Counted from the stretch's first letter, positions 30,535 to 40,242 are shown. The stretch is 64,000 nucleotides of DNA from Betaproteobacteria bacterium (GCA_004297625.1 SCTY01000026.1:62001-126000), one strand, 5' to 3'. The notes: generated from the sequence alone by a model not told the origin. Translations and numbers: made by a program.

Positions 30535-31258
30535 GCTTAAGGATCTCAACGTAGCGTACGGACGGCACCGCGTAGTTCATGGGGTCAGTTTGACAGTCGA
30601 TAAGGGAGAACTTGTTGCACTACTGGGTCCCAATGGTGTCGGCAAAACGACCACTTTGTTGGCAACTTGCGGCCTTGTTTCAGCATCAAGCGGTGAGGTA
30701 TTGCTGGATGGCGAGTCCACGACGACGCTTGGTCCTGTCGAGATGGTTCGCCGCGGAATTGTTCTCTGTCCGCAGGGGCGTGAACTGTTCAAAAGCATGA
30801 CCGTTCGAGAAAACCTTCTCCTCGGCGCATTTAGTGCTGCACGAGATCGCGCAGGAGAAGACCTGCTCGATCGCGTCTATGAGCTGTTTCCACGGCTTCG
30901 CGAAAGGGAACGTCAACTAGCCGGAACGATGAGTGGCGGGGAACAACAGATGATCGCCATTGGCCGGGCGCTGATGGCAAGACCACGCGTATTGCTTATC
31001 GATGAGCCTTCCTCCGGACTCGCACCGAAGATGGTTGAGACCGTGCTGGACCTGCTGCGAACGCTGATGCCGGGAGATGTCGAGGGCATCCTGCTAGTGG
31101 AACAGAATGCCGACGCAGCGCTGCGAATCGCCGACCGCGCTTATCTCATGCAGGCGGGTCTTATCCAGCTGCAAGGTTCTGCTGACACCTTGCGAGATAA
31201 CGACGCTGTGCGCGAAATGTACCTTGGCGTCACCTCTGCCGGCCAAGATCTTTGCTAG
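30524..31258 (+). CDS. branched-chain amino acid-type ABC ATPase (LivF-like)
   Basis: LGPNGVGKTTTLLATCGLV, MSGGEQQMIAIGRALMARPRVLLIDEPSSGLAP. Confidence 0.93.
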   Translation: MLLELKDLNVAYGRHRVVHGVSLTVDKGELVALLGPNGVGKTTTLLATCGLVSASSGEVLLDGESTTTLGPVEMVRRGIVLCPQGRELFKSMTVRENLLLGAFSAARDRAGEDLLDRVYELFPRLRERERQLAGTMSGGEQQMIAIGRALMARPRVLLIDEPSSGLAPKMVETVLDLLRTLMPGDVEGILLVEQNADAALRIADRAYLMQAGLIQLQGSADTLRDNDAVREMYLGVTSAGQDLC

Positions 31259-31269
31259 GAGAGCGAGCA

Positions 31270-33012
31270 ATGGGGACTATACAGTCCACAATCGTAGTTG
31301 ACCGCGATGTACCGTGCGCCATGCGGGACGGCACTGTCCTTCGGGGAGATGTATATCGAAGAAGTGGCGAGGGGCGATGGCCCGTCCTCGTGCATCGGAC
31401 CCCGTACGGGAAGACTCATCCCTCTTTCGTTACTTCCTTGATGTTCCATCCGTTCGACGCGGTGGAGCGCGGCTATACCGTCTACGTCCAGGATGCGCGT
31501 GGCCGCTTCAACAGCGATGGCGACTGGATCCCCATTCACGGTGAGCGCGACGACGGTTACGACACCGTAGAGTGGGCAAGCGCGCAACCCTGGAGCAACG
31601 GAAAGGTGGGTGTGTACGGATCCTCGTACATGGGCGTGACCGCTTTGCAGGCGCTGGCGTCGCGTCCCCCTCACCTTGCAGCCGGCGTGGTGTACATGAC
31701 CGGCGCCAATTATTACGACGGCTGGGTCTATAGCGGCGGGGCTTTGGAGCTGCTGTTTGTCCTGCGGTGGTGCGCGGGACAGGCTATGGACACGCTACGC
31801 CGATCCGACATGCGGGATAAAGACCGCGCTGCGGTGCGCGACCGTCTGGTGTGGATTCTTGATCACCCTCAGGAGGCCTCGCGATTTCGTCCGCTCATCG
31901 ATGTTTTTGGATCGGCCGATCTATTGGTACCGCACTGGCGCACCTGGCTCGAACACCCAGAATACGATGCGTTCTGGCAGGCGGCAGATCCATTGATCCG
32001 AGTGGCCGAAGCCGGAATTCCGATCCTGAACATCGCTGGATGGTATGACGGCTTCCTGAAAGGTCATATTGACCTGCATGACGCGCTTACCAAGGCGCGA
32101 TTTGGGCGCTCCGACAGGCCGCACGAAGACTTAATTCTTGGTCCGTGGGATCACGAGGCCTACCTCAGCCTGAGGCCGTCAACCGCCGGCGATGCATCTT
32201 TCGGTGTAAGAGCGGTCGCAGGGCAGCCAGGGTTCGGTTCAACCATTCTCGACTGGTTTGACCGATGGCTGGGAAAAACAAGAGAGGACGGTACTCGAGA
32301 AGGATCAACCAGTCGCTACTTCGTCATTGGGGCAAACGAATGGCGTTCATCTAAGCAATGGCCGCCGTCGACAAAGATGCAGCGGCTCTACCTTTCGGGC
32401 AGTCGCGCTAACTCCAGCGCCGGTTCAGGTCGCCTCGAGCATGAAGCGCCGATCACGTCATCGATAAATGCCTTCGTTCATGATCCGGGTAACCCGGTAC
32501 CAACCGTTGGCGGACGTCATCTTGGCTACTGGTACGGACACGCAGGAATACAGAACCAAGCCGCGGTGGAACAACGCTCCGATGTACTGGTTTTCACCAG
32601 CGAGCCGCTGTCGAAGCCGTTGACACTTGCAGGCGCCGTACAGGCGGAGCTTTACGTTCAGAGCACCATGCAGTCCGCGGATTTTGCCTTGAAGCTCGTC
32701 GACGTGCGGCCGGATGGGTATTGCGCAAACGTTGCGGACGGCATCCGACGGGTGAACTGGCCGGCTGGCAAGGCATCTGGCAATGATGTCCGGAAAATCG
32801 CAGTCGATCTCTGGCATTCTGCATATCTATTTGGGGCCGGACATCGGCTGAGGCTGGAAATCGCAGGCAGTAACTTCCCTCGCTTTGATGTGAACGATGG
32901 CATCGGTGGTGGCTCGAGCGTCCGCGCGAAGGCCGTATCAGCACCGTACGAGCAGAAGGTTCTTGCCGGAACTCAGTGGCCCTCGAGTATCACTGTTCAA
33001 TTGGAAGGTTAA
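31270..33012 (+). CDS. CocE/NonD-family (X-Pro dipeptidyl-peptidase-like) alpha/beta hydrolase
   Basis: MRDGTVLRGDVYR...VLVHRTPYGK...YGSSYMGVTALQALAS nucleophile elbow; C-terminal jelly-roll HRLRLEIAGSNFPRFDVN. Confidence 0.92.
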   Translation: MGTIQSTIVVDRDVPCAMRDGTVLRGDVYRRSGEGRWPVLVHRTPYGKTHPSFVTSLMFHPFDAVERGYTVYVQDARGRFNSDGDWIPIHGERDDGYDTVEWASAQPWSNGKVGVYGSSYMGVTALQALASRPPHLAAGVVYMTGANYYDGWVYSGGALELLFVLRWCAGQAMDTLRRSDMRDKDRAAVRDRLVWILDHPQEASRFRPLIDVFGSADLLVPHWRTWLEHPEYDAFWQAADPLIRVAEAGIPILNIAGWYDGFLKGHIDLHDALTKARFGRSDRPHEDLILGPWDHEAYLSLRPSTAGDASFGVRAVAGQPGFGSTILDWFDRWLGKTREDGTREGSTSRYFVIGANEWRSSKQWPPSTKMQRLYLSGSRANSSAGSGRLEHEAPITSSINAFVHDPGNPVPTVGGRHLGYWYGHAGIQNQAAVEQRSDVLVFTSEPLSKPLTLAGAVQAELYVQSTMQSADFALKLVDVRPDGYCANVADGIRRVNWPAGKASGNDVRKIAVDLWHSAYLFGAGHRLRLEIAGSNFPRFDVNDGIGGGSSVRAKAVSAPYEQKVLAGTQWPSSITVQLEG

Positions 33013-34141
33013 GCAAATCACAACTGGCGCCTCAGCAAGATTCGACGGCGAAAAGATTCTCCCGATTCCCGCGCTGCCGGCAGCCACTGCACTGCAACCG
33101 GCGGGGTTGGGACCGGAGATCAACTGGCAAGGCGTTGCGCGCCGGCTAGCCGCGCATGGCGTGACGTTGGATCTCCGTTTTACCCCGCGACGTTTCGCCG
33201 GCGGCCTTGCGAATCTCAACTTTCTCGTGCTTGTCAATGGGACCTGGGCTGTTTTGCGTCGACCACCTTCCGGACGCTTACCGCCCGGAGCCCATGACAT
33301 GGCACGCGAACACAAGATCCTTTCCCGCCTGTGGCAAGCGCTACCACTAGCACCACGTAGTCTGCATTTCTGCGACGATGCCTCCGTGGCTGGTGCGCCA
33401 TTTCATATTCTTGAATTTCGACCTGGGCTCATTATTCGCGGCGACCAGCTCATCGGACTTCCCGATACGCCGGAAACCTCGCGTCGCCTTGCAGACCTGC
33501 TTGTCGACACCCTAGTCAGCATACACAGCGTCGATGTCACCGCCATCGAGCTTGACAGCCTCGGTCATCCAGAAGCGTTTGTTGAGCGTACGTCGCAACG
33601 CTGGATCGAGCGGGCCCGGTTGGCAGGAACTCAATCTGCATCCAAATCAGTAGGAGCTGTTGCCAAGTGGCTGCAGAGCAAGACCGCAGGAATTTCAGGC
33701 GCTGTCACGCTTCTGCACAACGACTTCAAGCTCGACAATGTTGTTCTTGATCCCCGTTCGTTTTCAGCAGTGGGCGTTCTTGACTGGGACATGGGAACGC
33801 GAGGTGATCCTCTATTAGACCTCGCAACCCTGCTCAGCTATTGGACCGAGCCCGGCGATCCGCCTTGCATGCACCGACTCGCACAAATGCCGACCGCGAA
33901 ACCAGGATTTCCCTCACGCGAGGCGGTTGCGCTCGCTTACGCCAGGCGGACCGGCCGGTCTCTTGGCAAGTTTCAAGTTTATCGAGTGCTTACGGTCTTC
34001 AAGCTTGGAGTTGTATTTCATCAGCTTCACGCTCTATATCGCGCCGGTGAGATCAATGACCCACGTTATGCGCAGTTCGGCTCGCTGGCGGACGAGATTC
34101 TCGAATTTGCAGTCGACATTGCGAATGGCAGGGTGTTTTGA
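32897..34141 (+). CDS. APH-type phosphotransferase (ACAD10/11- or LvaA-like kinase fold); true start probably near 33.0 kb
   Basis: LLHNDFKLDNVVLDPRSFSAVGVLDWDMGTRGDPLLDLATLLSYW (HxDxxxxN and DWD motifs). Supplied ORF overlaps the preceding gene, so the start is uncertain. Confidence 0.8.
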   Translation: MASVVARASARRPYQHRTSRRFLPELSGPRVSLFNWKVKQITTGASARFDGEKILPIPALPAATALQPAGLGPEINWQGVARRLAAHGVTLDLRFTPRRFAGGLANLNFLVLVNGTWAVLRRPPSGRLPPGAHDMAREHKILSRLWQALPLAPRSLHFCDDASVAGAPFHILEFRPGLIIRGDQLIGLPDTPETSRRLADLLVDTLVSIHSVDVTAIELDSLGHPEAFVERTSQRWIERARLAGTQSASKSVGAVAKWLQSKTAGISGAVTLLHNDFKLDNVVLDPRSFSAVGVLDWDMGTRGDPLLDLATLLSYWTEPGDPPCMHRLAQMPTAKPGFPSREAVALAYARRTGRSLGKFQVYRVLTVFKLGVVFHQLHALYRAGEINDPRYAQFGSLADEILEFAVDIANGRVF

Positions 34142-34380
34142 TGGCTCAGCAGCCACGCGGGTACGCGCGTTCATCTAACGAAGATCCGGCAGTGGAGTGG
34201 GCCCTTGGTATCTCGGACGTCCAAGCCAATGCAATCGCCGAGCGACCTTACAATCAAGTCTAACCGCCGATAACCCTCAATTATCGAAGGCCACTGAGCC
34301 GCGGACATTCCGCTCTTGCGTGCGATTTAATTGCACGGTCCTACTGGTGCTGCCTCTTAAGGGGCGTACGTGCCTCGGAG

Positions 34381-34461
34381 GCTATACGCGGCTCCTAATC
34401 GCAAGAAAATACAAATTTTCGATGATTCGTGTATAGCAGGCGCACACGCGCAGGCGCACAC
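34381..34461 (+). promoter_or_regulatory. structured leader: nested inverted repeats plus direct 10-mers upstream of the Bug/CoA-transferase genes
   Basis: GCTATACGCG(34381-34390)/CGTGTATAGC(34428-34437), AATC/GATT, GAAAAT-ACAA-ATTTTC(34405-34420); then AGGCGCACAC-GCGC-AGGCGCACAC (34438-34461). Confidence 0.45.
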
Positions 34462-34498
34462 TTTCTGATTGAAATATCGATATCTCATAGGAGGGGAT

Positions 34499-35479
34499 AT
34501 GCCTGCATGGAAGATTGCTGCTGTCACCGCAGCGTTGCTGGTCGCGATGCCTCAGTACGGAAAAGCGCAACAAGTACAGAAGGACTATCCGAACAAGCCG
34601 ATCCGGATCGTTGTGCCGTACGCGGCCGGGGGCCCAATGGACTTCACCGGCCGTACGATTGGACAGAAGATATCGGCGGTGCTCGGCCAGAACCTGATCA
34701 TCGACAATCGGCCAGGCGCCGGCGGGGCAATCGGCGCCGACTATGTGGCGAAATCGCCGCCCGACGGCTACACGATGCTTCACACATCGTCGAGCCACGC
34801 GAGCATTCCGGCGGTCTCTAAGTCTCTGCCATACGACTCCATCAAGGATTTCGCTCCAATCACGCAGGTTGCAAGCAACGTGGGATTCATCATGGCGGCC
34901 CGCTCGGACCTTCCCGCGAAAAGCGTGCAGCAGCTGGTGGCAGATGCCAAGGCGAACCCCGGCAAGTACACCTACGGCTCAGGCGGGGTGGGAAACATCA
35001 TGCAGTTCGCCGCGGAGTACTTCAACAACGCGGCCGGCACGCAGATCACGCATGTTCCGTACAAAGGGGTCGGTCAGGCAATTACCGACCTCATAGGTGG
35101 ACGTATCGATCTCGTCTTCGCCTCGGCTCCCGCGCTGTTACCGCACATCCAGTCGGGCAGGATCAAGGCGCTCGGCCTCGCAGGCGTCAACCGTTGGGAC
35201 AAGCTGCCGGACGTGCCGACCATCGACGAGGCCGGGCTGAAGGGCTTCAAGTACATGCCATGGTACGGCTTCTGGTTCCCGGCGCGTACTCCGAAGGAAT
35301 ACGTTACCCTCATGCGCAATGAAGTCGTTAAGGCGCTGCAGCATCCAGATGTTAAGCTAGCTTTTTCCGAGCAGGGGTTCGTTGCGGTGGGCTCCACACC
35401 AGAGGAATTCGCGAAGCTGATCGCCGAAGAAATCCAGGCGAACACCGCCTTGGCGAGGCGACTCAACATTTCTCAATGA
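34499..35479 (+). CDS. Bug/TctC-family substrate-binding protein 2
   Basis: YPNKPIRIVVPYAAGGPMDFTGRTIGQKIS...DNRPGAGGAIGADYVAKSPPDGYTMLHTS. Confidence 0.93.
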   Translation: MPAWKIAAVTAALLVAMPQYGKAQQVQKDYPNKPIRIVVPYAAGGPMDFTGRTIGQKISAVLGQNLIIDNRPGAGGAIGADYVAKSPPDGYTMLHTSSSHASIPAVSKSLPYDSIKDFAPITQVASNVGFIMAARSDLPAKSVQQLVADAKANPGKYTYGSGGVGNIMQFAAEYFNNAAGTQITHVPYKGVGQAITDLIGGRIDLVFASAPALLPHIQSGRIKALGLAGVNRWDKLPDVPTIDEAGLKGFKYMPWYGFWFPARTPKEYVTLMRNEVVKALQHPDVKLAFSEQGFVAVGSTPEEFAKLIAEEIQANTALARRLNISQ

Positions 35480-35503
35480 GTTCCTGACGCATTCCGCCGC
35501 CCA

Positions 35504-36703
35504 GTGGCACAGGCTCTCGAAGGCATCAGGGTTCTCGAGTTCGGTAATTTCATCGCCGGGCCTTTCTCCGGCATGCTGCTCGCCGACATGGGCGCCGATG
35601 TAATCAAGATCGAGCGCCCGCCGGGCGGAGACCAGTCCCGCGCTACGCCGCCGCGTATTAATGGCGAAAGCGCTAGCTTTGCGGCGTTGAATCGCAATAA
35701 GCGCAGCCTTGTGCTTGACCTCAAGCAGCAACAAGCACGTGACATCGTGCTGAGGCTGGCCTCGAATAGCGATGTCTTCCTCGAGAACAACCGCCCAGGC
35801 GTCATGGAGAGCATCGGACTTGGGGCGGATCAGCTACGAGCGGTCAACCCGAAGATCGTATATGTCTCTGTTTCCGGTTTCGGCCAGACCGGGCCCTATC
35901 GGCGACGCGCGGGTGTCAATCTAATCATCGAAGCCTTTTCTGGGACGCTTTCAGTAACCGGTGAGCAAGGCAAGATGCCAATGCGGCCCGGAATCCAGAC
36001 AGCAGATGTCTTTGGTGCCCTTTTTGCGACTTACGCAGTCTTGACTGGTCTGATAGGTACGCTTCGAGAGCGCGGTGGTCGCGTGGCGGATGTGTCGCTC
36101 GTAGAGTCATCCATTGCTGCCGCGGCCTGGGAAACGGCCGGCTATCTGGTCGCCGGTGAGGTTCCGGAACGGCTGGGTCATAGCCATCGTCTGAACGCTC
36201 CCTACCAGCTTTTCGAAACGAACGACGGCCGTTATCTTGCAATCGGTACACCAAACGATGAGCTTTTTCGCCGGCTGATGATCGTGCTTGGCTTGGACTC
36301 CCATGTCGGCGATCCGCGTTACTCAAGCTACGTCTTGAGGAAACAAAACGAACCGAGTCTGCTAAAGGTGGTTACCCCGGCAATCCAGTCGCGTAGCGCT
36401 GCATCGCTAGAGAAGTTGCTCATGGAGGTGGGCGTTCCTTGTGCGGTAGTAAACAATTACAAGGAGGTGTTTGATGACCCGCATATGGTGGCCCGCAAAA
36501 TTGCCGTAGAGGTGGAGCATCCACAGATGGGTGTCACGCGCACCGTGCGCAATCCCATACTATTCGATTCGGATGGTCCAACTATACGGCGCCCGGCACC
36601 ACTGCTGGGCGAGCATTCGGCGCAAATCCTACGCGAGATGGGACACAGCGATGCCGAGATTGAGCAGCTGACTAAGGCGGCCGTTGTCATGTTGGCTCCC
36701 TAG
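35504..36703 (+). CDS. CaiB/BaiF-type (class III) CoA-transferase
   Basis: GIRVLEFGNFIAGPFSGMLLADMGADVIKIERPPGGDQSR...FGQTGPYRRRAGVNLIIEAFSG. Confidence 0.94.
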   Translation: MAQALEGIRVLEFGNFIAGPFSGMLLADMGADVIKIERPPGGDQSRATPPRINGESASFAALNRNKRSLVLDLKQQQARDIVLRLASNSDVFLENNRPGVMESIGLGADQLRAVNPKIVYVSVSGFGQTGPYRRRAGVNLIIEAFSGTLSVTGEQGKMPMRPGIQTADVFGALFATYAVLTGLIGTLRERGGRVADVSLVESSIAAAAWETAGYLVAGEVPERLGHSHRLNAPYQLFETNDGRYLAIGTPNDELFRRLMIVLGLDSHVGDPRYSSYVLRKQNEPSLLKVVTPAIQSRSAASLEKLLMEVGVPCAVVNNYKEVFDDPHMVARKIAVEVEHPQMGVTRTVRNPILFDSDGPTIRRPAPLLGEHSAQILREMGHSDAEIEQLTKAAVVMLAP

Positions 36704-36740
36704 TTTTAATAATCATACTAATTGCGCGGAGAAAGAATCC

Positions 36741-37640
36741 ATGCGCATGTGGCGTAGCCTTTTGTTCGTCCCCGCAAACCAGCGCCGGATGTTGGACAAG
36801 ATGAATTCTGTACCCGCCGATGGTTACATTCTCGACCTTGAGGACACCATCCCGATCCCCGAAAAGGCAAATGCCCGCGCCATGGCTCGCGAGTACATGG
36901 CCAAAGTTGTCGGGCTGCGCGGTTGGGTTCGCGTTAACTCGCTCACGAGCGGCTATATACATGAAGACATCGAGGAGTTCGTGGGTAACCCCGGACTCGC
37001 GGGCTTCGTAGTGCCTAAGCAGGATAGCTTTGAGGACGTGGTTGCAGTGGACCGGATGATGGCTAGCGTAGAGACGCGGCAGGGGCTGCAGCCCGGTTGC
37101 ACGCCAATCATCGTCGCTATCGAGAGCGCAGCGGGTGTGCTGTCCTCGCAAAAGATTGCGGCCGGTGCGAAGCGCATCGAATCCATGGTTTACGCCGGCG
37201 GCGAAGATGGCGATATGAACCTCTCGCTCGGCGCCATTTGGTCCAGTGCCGGCCCGGAAATGATGTTCGGTCGCCAGTTCACTCTCGTCGCCGCCCGAGC
37301 GCTTGACATCCATTGTCCGCTGGATGGCGTCTATTCGAACATTCGGGATCTCGAGGGATTCAAAAACGACACTACGTTATCGCGGCGGTTAGGTTATCGC
37401 GGTCGATGCGTGATTCATCCATCGCAGGTCGGTCTCGCTAACCAGATCTATACGCCGACCGCGGCTGAAATTGGTTACTACACGCGCGTCTTGGCCGCAT
37501 ACAACGATGCGCTTACGCGTGGCACGGCGAGCACCACGGTTGACGGAAAGTTAGTAGACATAGCGATGGCAAAAACCGCCCAGCGCCTGCTGGATCACGT
37601 GCAGTCAATCAAAGAGCTCGAGGCCCTGTTCGGCGCCTAA
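36741..37640 (+). CDS. HpcH/HpaI aldolase / CitE-like (citramalyl/malyl-CoA lyase superfamily) protein
   Basis: MRMWRSLLFVPANQRRMLDKMNSVPADGYILDLEDTIPIPEKANAR...RCVIHPSQVGLANQIYTPTAAEI. Confidence 0.92.
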   Translation: MRMWRSLLFVPANQRRMLDKMNSVPADGYILDLEDTIPIPEKANARAMAREYMAKVVGLRGWVRVNSLTSGYIHEDIEEFVGNPGLAGFVVPKQDSFEDVVAVDRMMASVETRQGLQPGCTPIIVAIESAAGVLSSQKIAAGAKRIESMVYAGGEDGDMNLSLGAIWSSAGPEMMFGRQFTLVAARALDIHCPLDGVYSNIRDLEGFKNDTTLSRRLGYRGRCVIHPSQVGLANQIYTPTAAEIGYYTRVLAAYNDALTRGTASTTVDGKLVDIAMAKTAQRLLDHVQSIKELEALFGA

Positions 37641-37649
37641 ATCAGCAGT

Positions 37650-37670
37650 CGCAAAAGGCACGTTTTTGCG
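37650..37670. promoter_or_regulatory. inverted repeat between the CitE-like gene and the AraC-type regulator
   Basis: CGCAAAA-ggcacgt-TTTTGCG, 7 bp perfect arms. Confidence 0.4.
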
Positions 37671-37713
37671 CACTGTGGAGGGTCGCCGATCTACAGGTAG
37701 TATGATCTAAGCC

Positions 37714-38634
37714 ATGCACGGAGCGGCGCGACCGTCTGGGTTCACGGATCCCTTCCGGAACTACACTATGGCCGACCGTTCGCGCAATGCCGACTTTGGT
37801 ATTCGCGATCAGGACAACGCGCTACCGAACCCGGTGCCTCATCGCCATCAGTATTTCCAAATCCACGTCAATCTTACTGGGCGGACACGGCATTTTCTAA
37901 AGGGTGTAGTGCGGCCGATCGAGCCGGGGACACTGAGCTTCGTGCAGCCCTATGTCGTGCACTTCATCCCGACAATGCCCGGCTCACGTTACTTTCTCAT
38001 TAACGCGGACACTCGGTTCTTATATCCGGGGGCAGACGTCGATCCACTTGACCTGGATAGACGCGCCGCATTGGAGGCGCCCGCACTTGCCCCGTTCCAA
38101 GTGCAAGCGCTAATGGAGTTTCGGGTAGACGGGCACTGCCTGCGGGAGGTCGAACGCCTCTGCGAGCAGATGGCGCTCGAGGACGAGGCGCGCGGCTTTG
38201 CTTCCACTACACTTATCCACTCGGCCCTGCTGCGACTGGTTGGATTGGTCGCTGATAGATATGGCCAACAAATTCGCGCCGTGGCTGGAGCAGACAGGCC
38301 GCGGATGCTGCGGCAACGTACGCTGTCAGACCTTATGAAGTACATGCGCAGGCAGCTAGAGCACCCGCTTTCATTGCAGGACGCTGCGCGCGTCGTGCAC
38401 CTCTCGCCGACGCACCTTGCCCATGTAATCAAGAATGAGACTGGCAGAACATTCCTTGATTTGCTAACCGAGCGCCGGATGGAACGCGCGCGGGAGCTAT
38501 TGGTGCACACGAGTCTTGCGATCGATGCGGTAGGCCAGCGCTCGGGCTTTCCCCTGCTATCACATTTCTCCCGCCGCTTTAAGCAGTGCACTGGCATGAC
38601 CCCGAGTCAGTACCGGCGATTAGCGCAACATTGA
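37714..38634 (+). CDS. AraC-family transcriptional regulator with cupin-like N-domain
   Basis: HPLSLQDAARVVHLSPTHLAHVIKNETGRTFLDLLTERRMERARELL...FSRRFKQCTGMTPSQYRR. Confidence 0.93.
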   Translation: MHGAARPSGFTDPFRNYTMADRSRNADFGIRDQDNALPNPVPHRHQYFQIHVNLTGRTRHFLKGVVRPIEPGTLSFVQPYVVHFIPTMPGSRYFLINADTRFLYPGADVDPLDLDRRAALEAPALAPFQVQALMEFRVDGHCLREVERLCEQMALEDEARGFASTTLIHSALLRLVGLVADRYGQQIRAVAGADRPRMLRQRTLSDLMKYMRRQLEHPLSLQDAARVVHLSPTHLAHVIKNETGRTFLDLLTERRMERARELLVHTSLAIDAVGQRSGFPLLSHFSRRFKQCTGMTPSQYRRLAQH

Positions 38635-38694
38635 TCAAGAAATCCGCAAGATGATGCCTTGGGCGAGGCTTCCCATTATGGAACCATTGTCCAT

Positions 38695-39360
38695 ATGCAA
38701 GCGGATACAGTGGACGGCAGTACTTTCAAGGTTCGGCGGATTTATTGCGTTGGGCGTAACTACGTTGCGCACATCCATGAGATGAAGGAAGGCGATGAGC
38801 GCGACCCGCCGTTTTTTTTCCAGAAACCCCCAAATGCTTTGGTGCGGGACCACGGCACAGTGCCCTATCCGCCGCTCACCGAAGACCTGCAATACGAGGT
38901 TGAGTTGGTCGTGGCCATCGGTAAGGGCGGTCGGAATATTGCGCTGAGCGACGCCCTCGAGCATGTATTCGGTTACGCCGTCGGCTTGGACATGACACGC
39001 CGTGACCGCCAGCGCGAAGCGGGCCGCAAAGGACTTCCTTGGGAGATCGGCAAGAGCTTCGATTACTCAGCACCCTGTGGTGCCATCTGTCCTGCAGCTA
39101 AGGTCGGCCACCCGGCAACCGGTGCGATCCGTCTATTAGTTGACGGTCGTCTCCGCCAGGATTCAGATATATCCCTGATGATCTGGAAAACTCCGGAAAT
39201 CATCGCCAACCTTTCGCGCCAGTACGAACTTCAACCTGGTGACCTTATTTTCACTGGGACGCCGGCGGGTGTCGGTGCGGTGGTCCCTGGAGAACGCTTG
39301 GAAGCGCAAGTCGGGACTCTACCTGTGCTGACCGTCGAGATCGGACCCCTAAGGGCTTAG
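38695..39360 (+). CDS. fumarylacetoacetate hydrolase (FAH) family protein
   Basis: RRIYCVGRNYVAHIHEM...PFFFQKPPNALV...YEVELVVAIGKGGRNI...GDLIFTGTPAGVGAVVPGERL. Confidence 0.92.
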   Translation: MQADTVDGSTFKVRRIYCVGRNYVAHIHEMKEGDERDPPFFFQKPPNALVRDHGTVPYPPLTEDLQYEVELVVAIGKGGRNIALSDALEHVFGYAVGLDMTRRDRQREAGRKGLPWEIGKSFDYSAPCGAICPAAKVGHPATGAIRLLVDGRLRQDSDISLMIWKTPEIIANLSRQYELQPGDLIFTGTPAGVGAVVPGERLEAQVGTLPVLTVEIGPLRA

Positions 39361-39363
39361 CCA

Positions 39364-40242
39364 ATGAAACCTGAAGAAAGAATCCAATATTCACCCATCG
39401 CCGGCCGCGCGCCACTCAAGTTACCGGGCGGGGAGCGCATGGTCGTCTGGACCATCGTCAACGTCGAGGAGTGGGACATCGACCGGCCGATGCCGCGCAC
39501 TGTGCTAACGCCGCCGGCAGGCGGCTCCCCGATGCCGGACATTCCCAATTGGGCTTGGCACGAATACGGAAACCGCGTCGGATTCTGGCGAATGCTTGAG
39601 CTACTCGACAGCCTTAGGATTCGAGCGGTACTTGCGATTAACGGGTCGGCGATTGGTCGCTACGGACCGATCTGCCGTGCCGCACTCGATCGCAAATGGG
39701 AGTTCATGGGCCACGGCTACACCCAGCGCAATATGCAGGCCGTTGAAAATGAAGACGAGGACATCCGCAAAACTACCGAGGTGATCCGATCGTTCACGGG
39801 CAAGCCGCCGTCCGGCTGGCTCGGCCCCGGCCTGACCGAAACCTGGCACACGCCGGACCTCCTTGCCAAGCACGGATACAAGTACGTCGCCGATTGGGTA
39901 CTGGATGACCAGCCCGTAGTACTCAAAACGAAGAGCGAACCGATCGTTAACCTGCCTTATACCCAGGAATGCAACGACGTTGCGATGATGCTCATTCAGC
40001 ATCACAAGGCGTCCGAGTACTTGGACCGGGCGGTCGACCAGTTCGACCAACTGTATTCCGACTCCAAGGATTCAGCTCGTGTCATGGCGCTTGTAGTGCA
40101 TCCGTACATCATGGGGGTGCCGCACCGGCTCAAGTATTACCGCAAGGCACTGGAACACGTCTGTCAGCACTCCGACGTGCTTTTCTGGACCGGCGAACAA
40201 ATTCTGGACTGGTATCTTGCGGAGTCCAAGGCGAAGGTTTGA
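39364..40242 (+). CDS. polysaccharide deacetylase/allantoinase-like (PuuE-type NodB-fold) protein
   Basis: VVWTIVNVEEWDID...GFWRMLELLDSLRIRAVLAINGSAI...WEFMGHGYTQRNMQ...PPSGWLGPGLTETWHTPDLLAKHGYKYVADWVLDDQP. Confidence 0.82.
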   Translation: MKPEERIQYSPIAGRAPLKLPGGERMVVWTIVNVEEWDIDRPMPRTVLTPPAGGSPMPDIPNWAWHEYGNRVGFWRMLELLDSLRIRAVLAINGSAIGRYGPICRAALDRKWEFMGHGYTQRNMQAVENEDEDIRKTTEVIRSFTGKPPSGWLGPGLTETWHTPDLLAKHGYKYVADWVLDDQPVVLKTKSEPIVNLPYTQECNDVAMMLIQHHKASEYLDRAVDQFDQLYSDSKDSARVMALVVHPYIMGVPHRLKYYRKALEHVCQHSDVLFWTGEQILDWYLAESKAKV

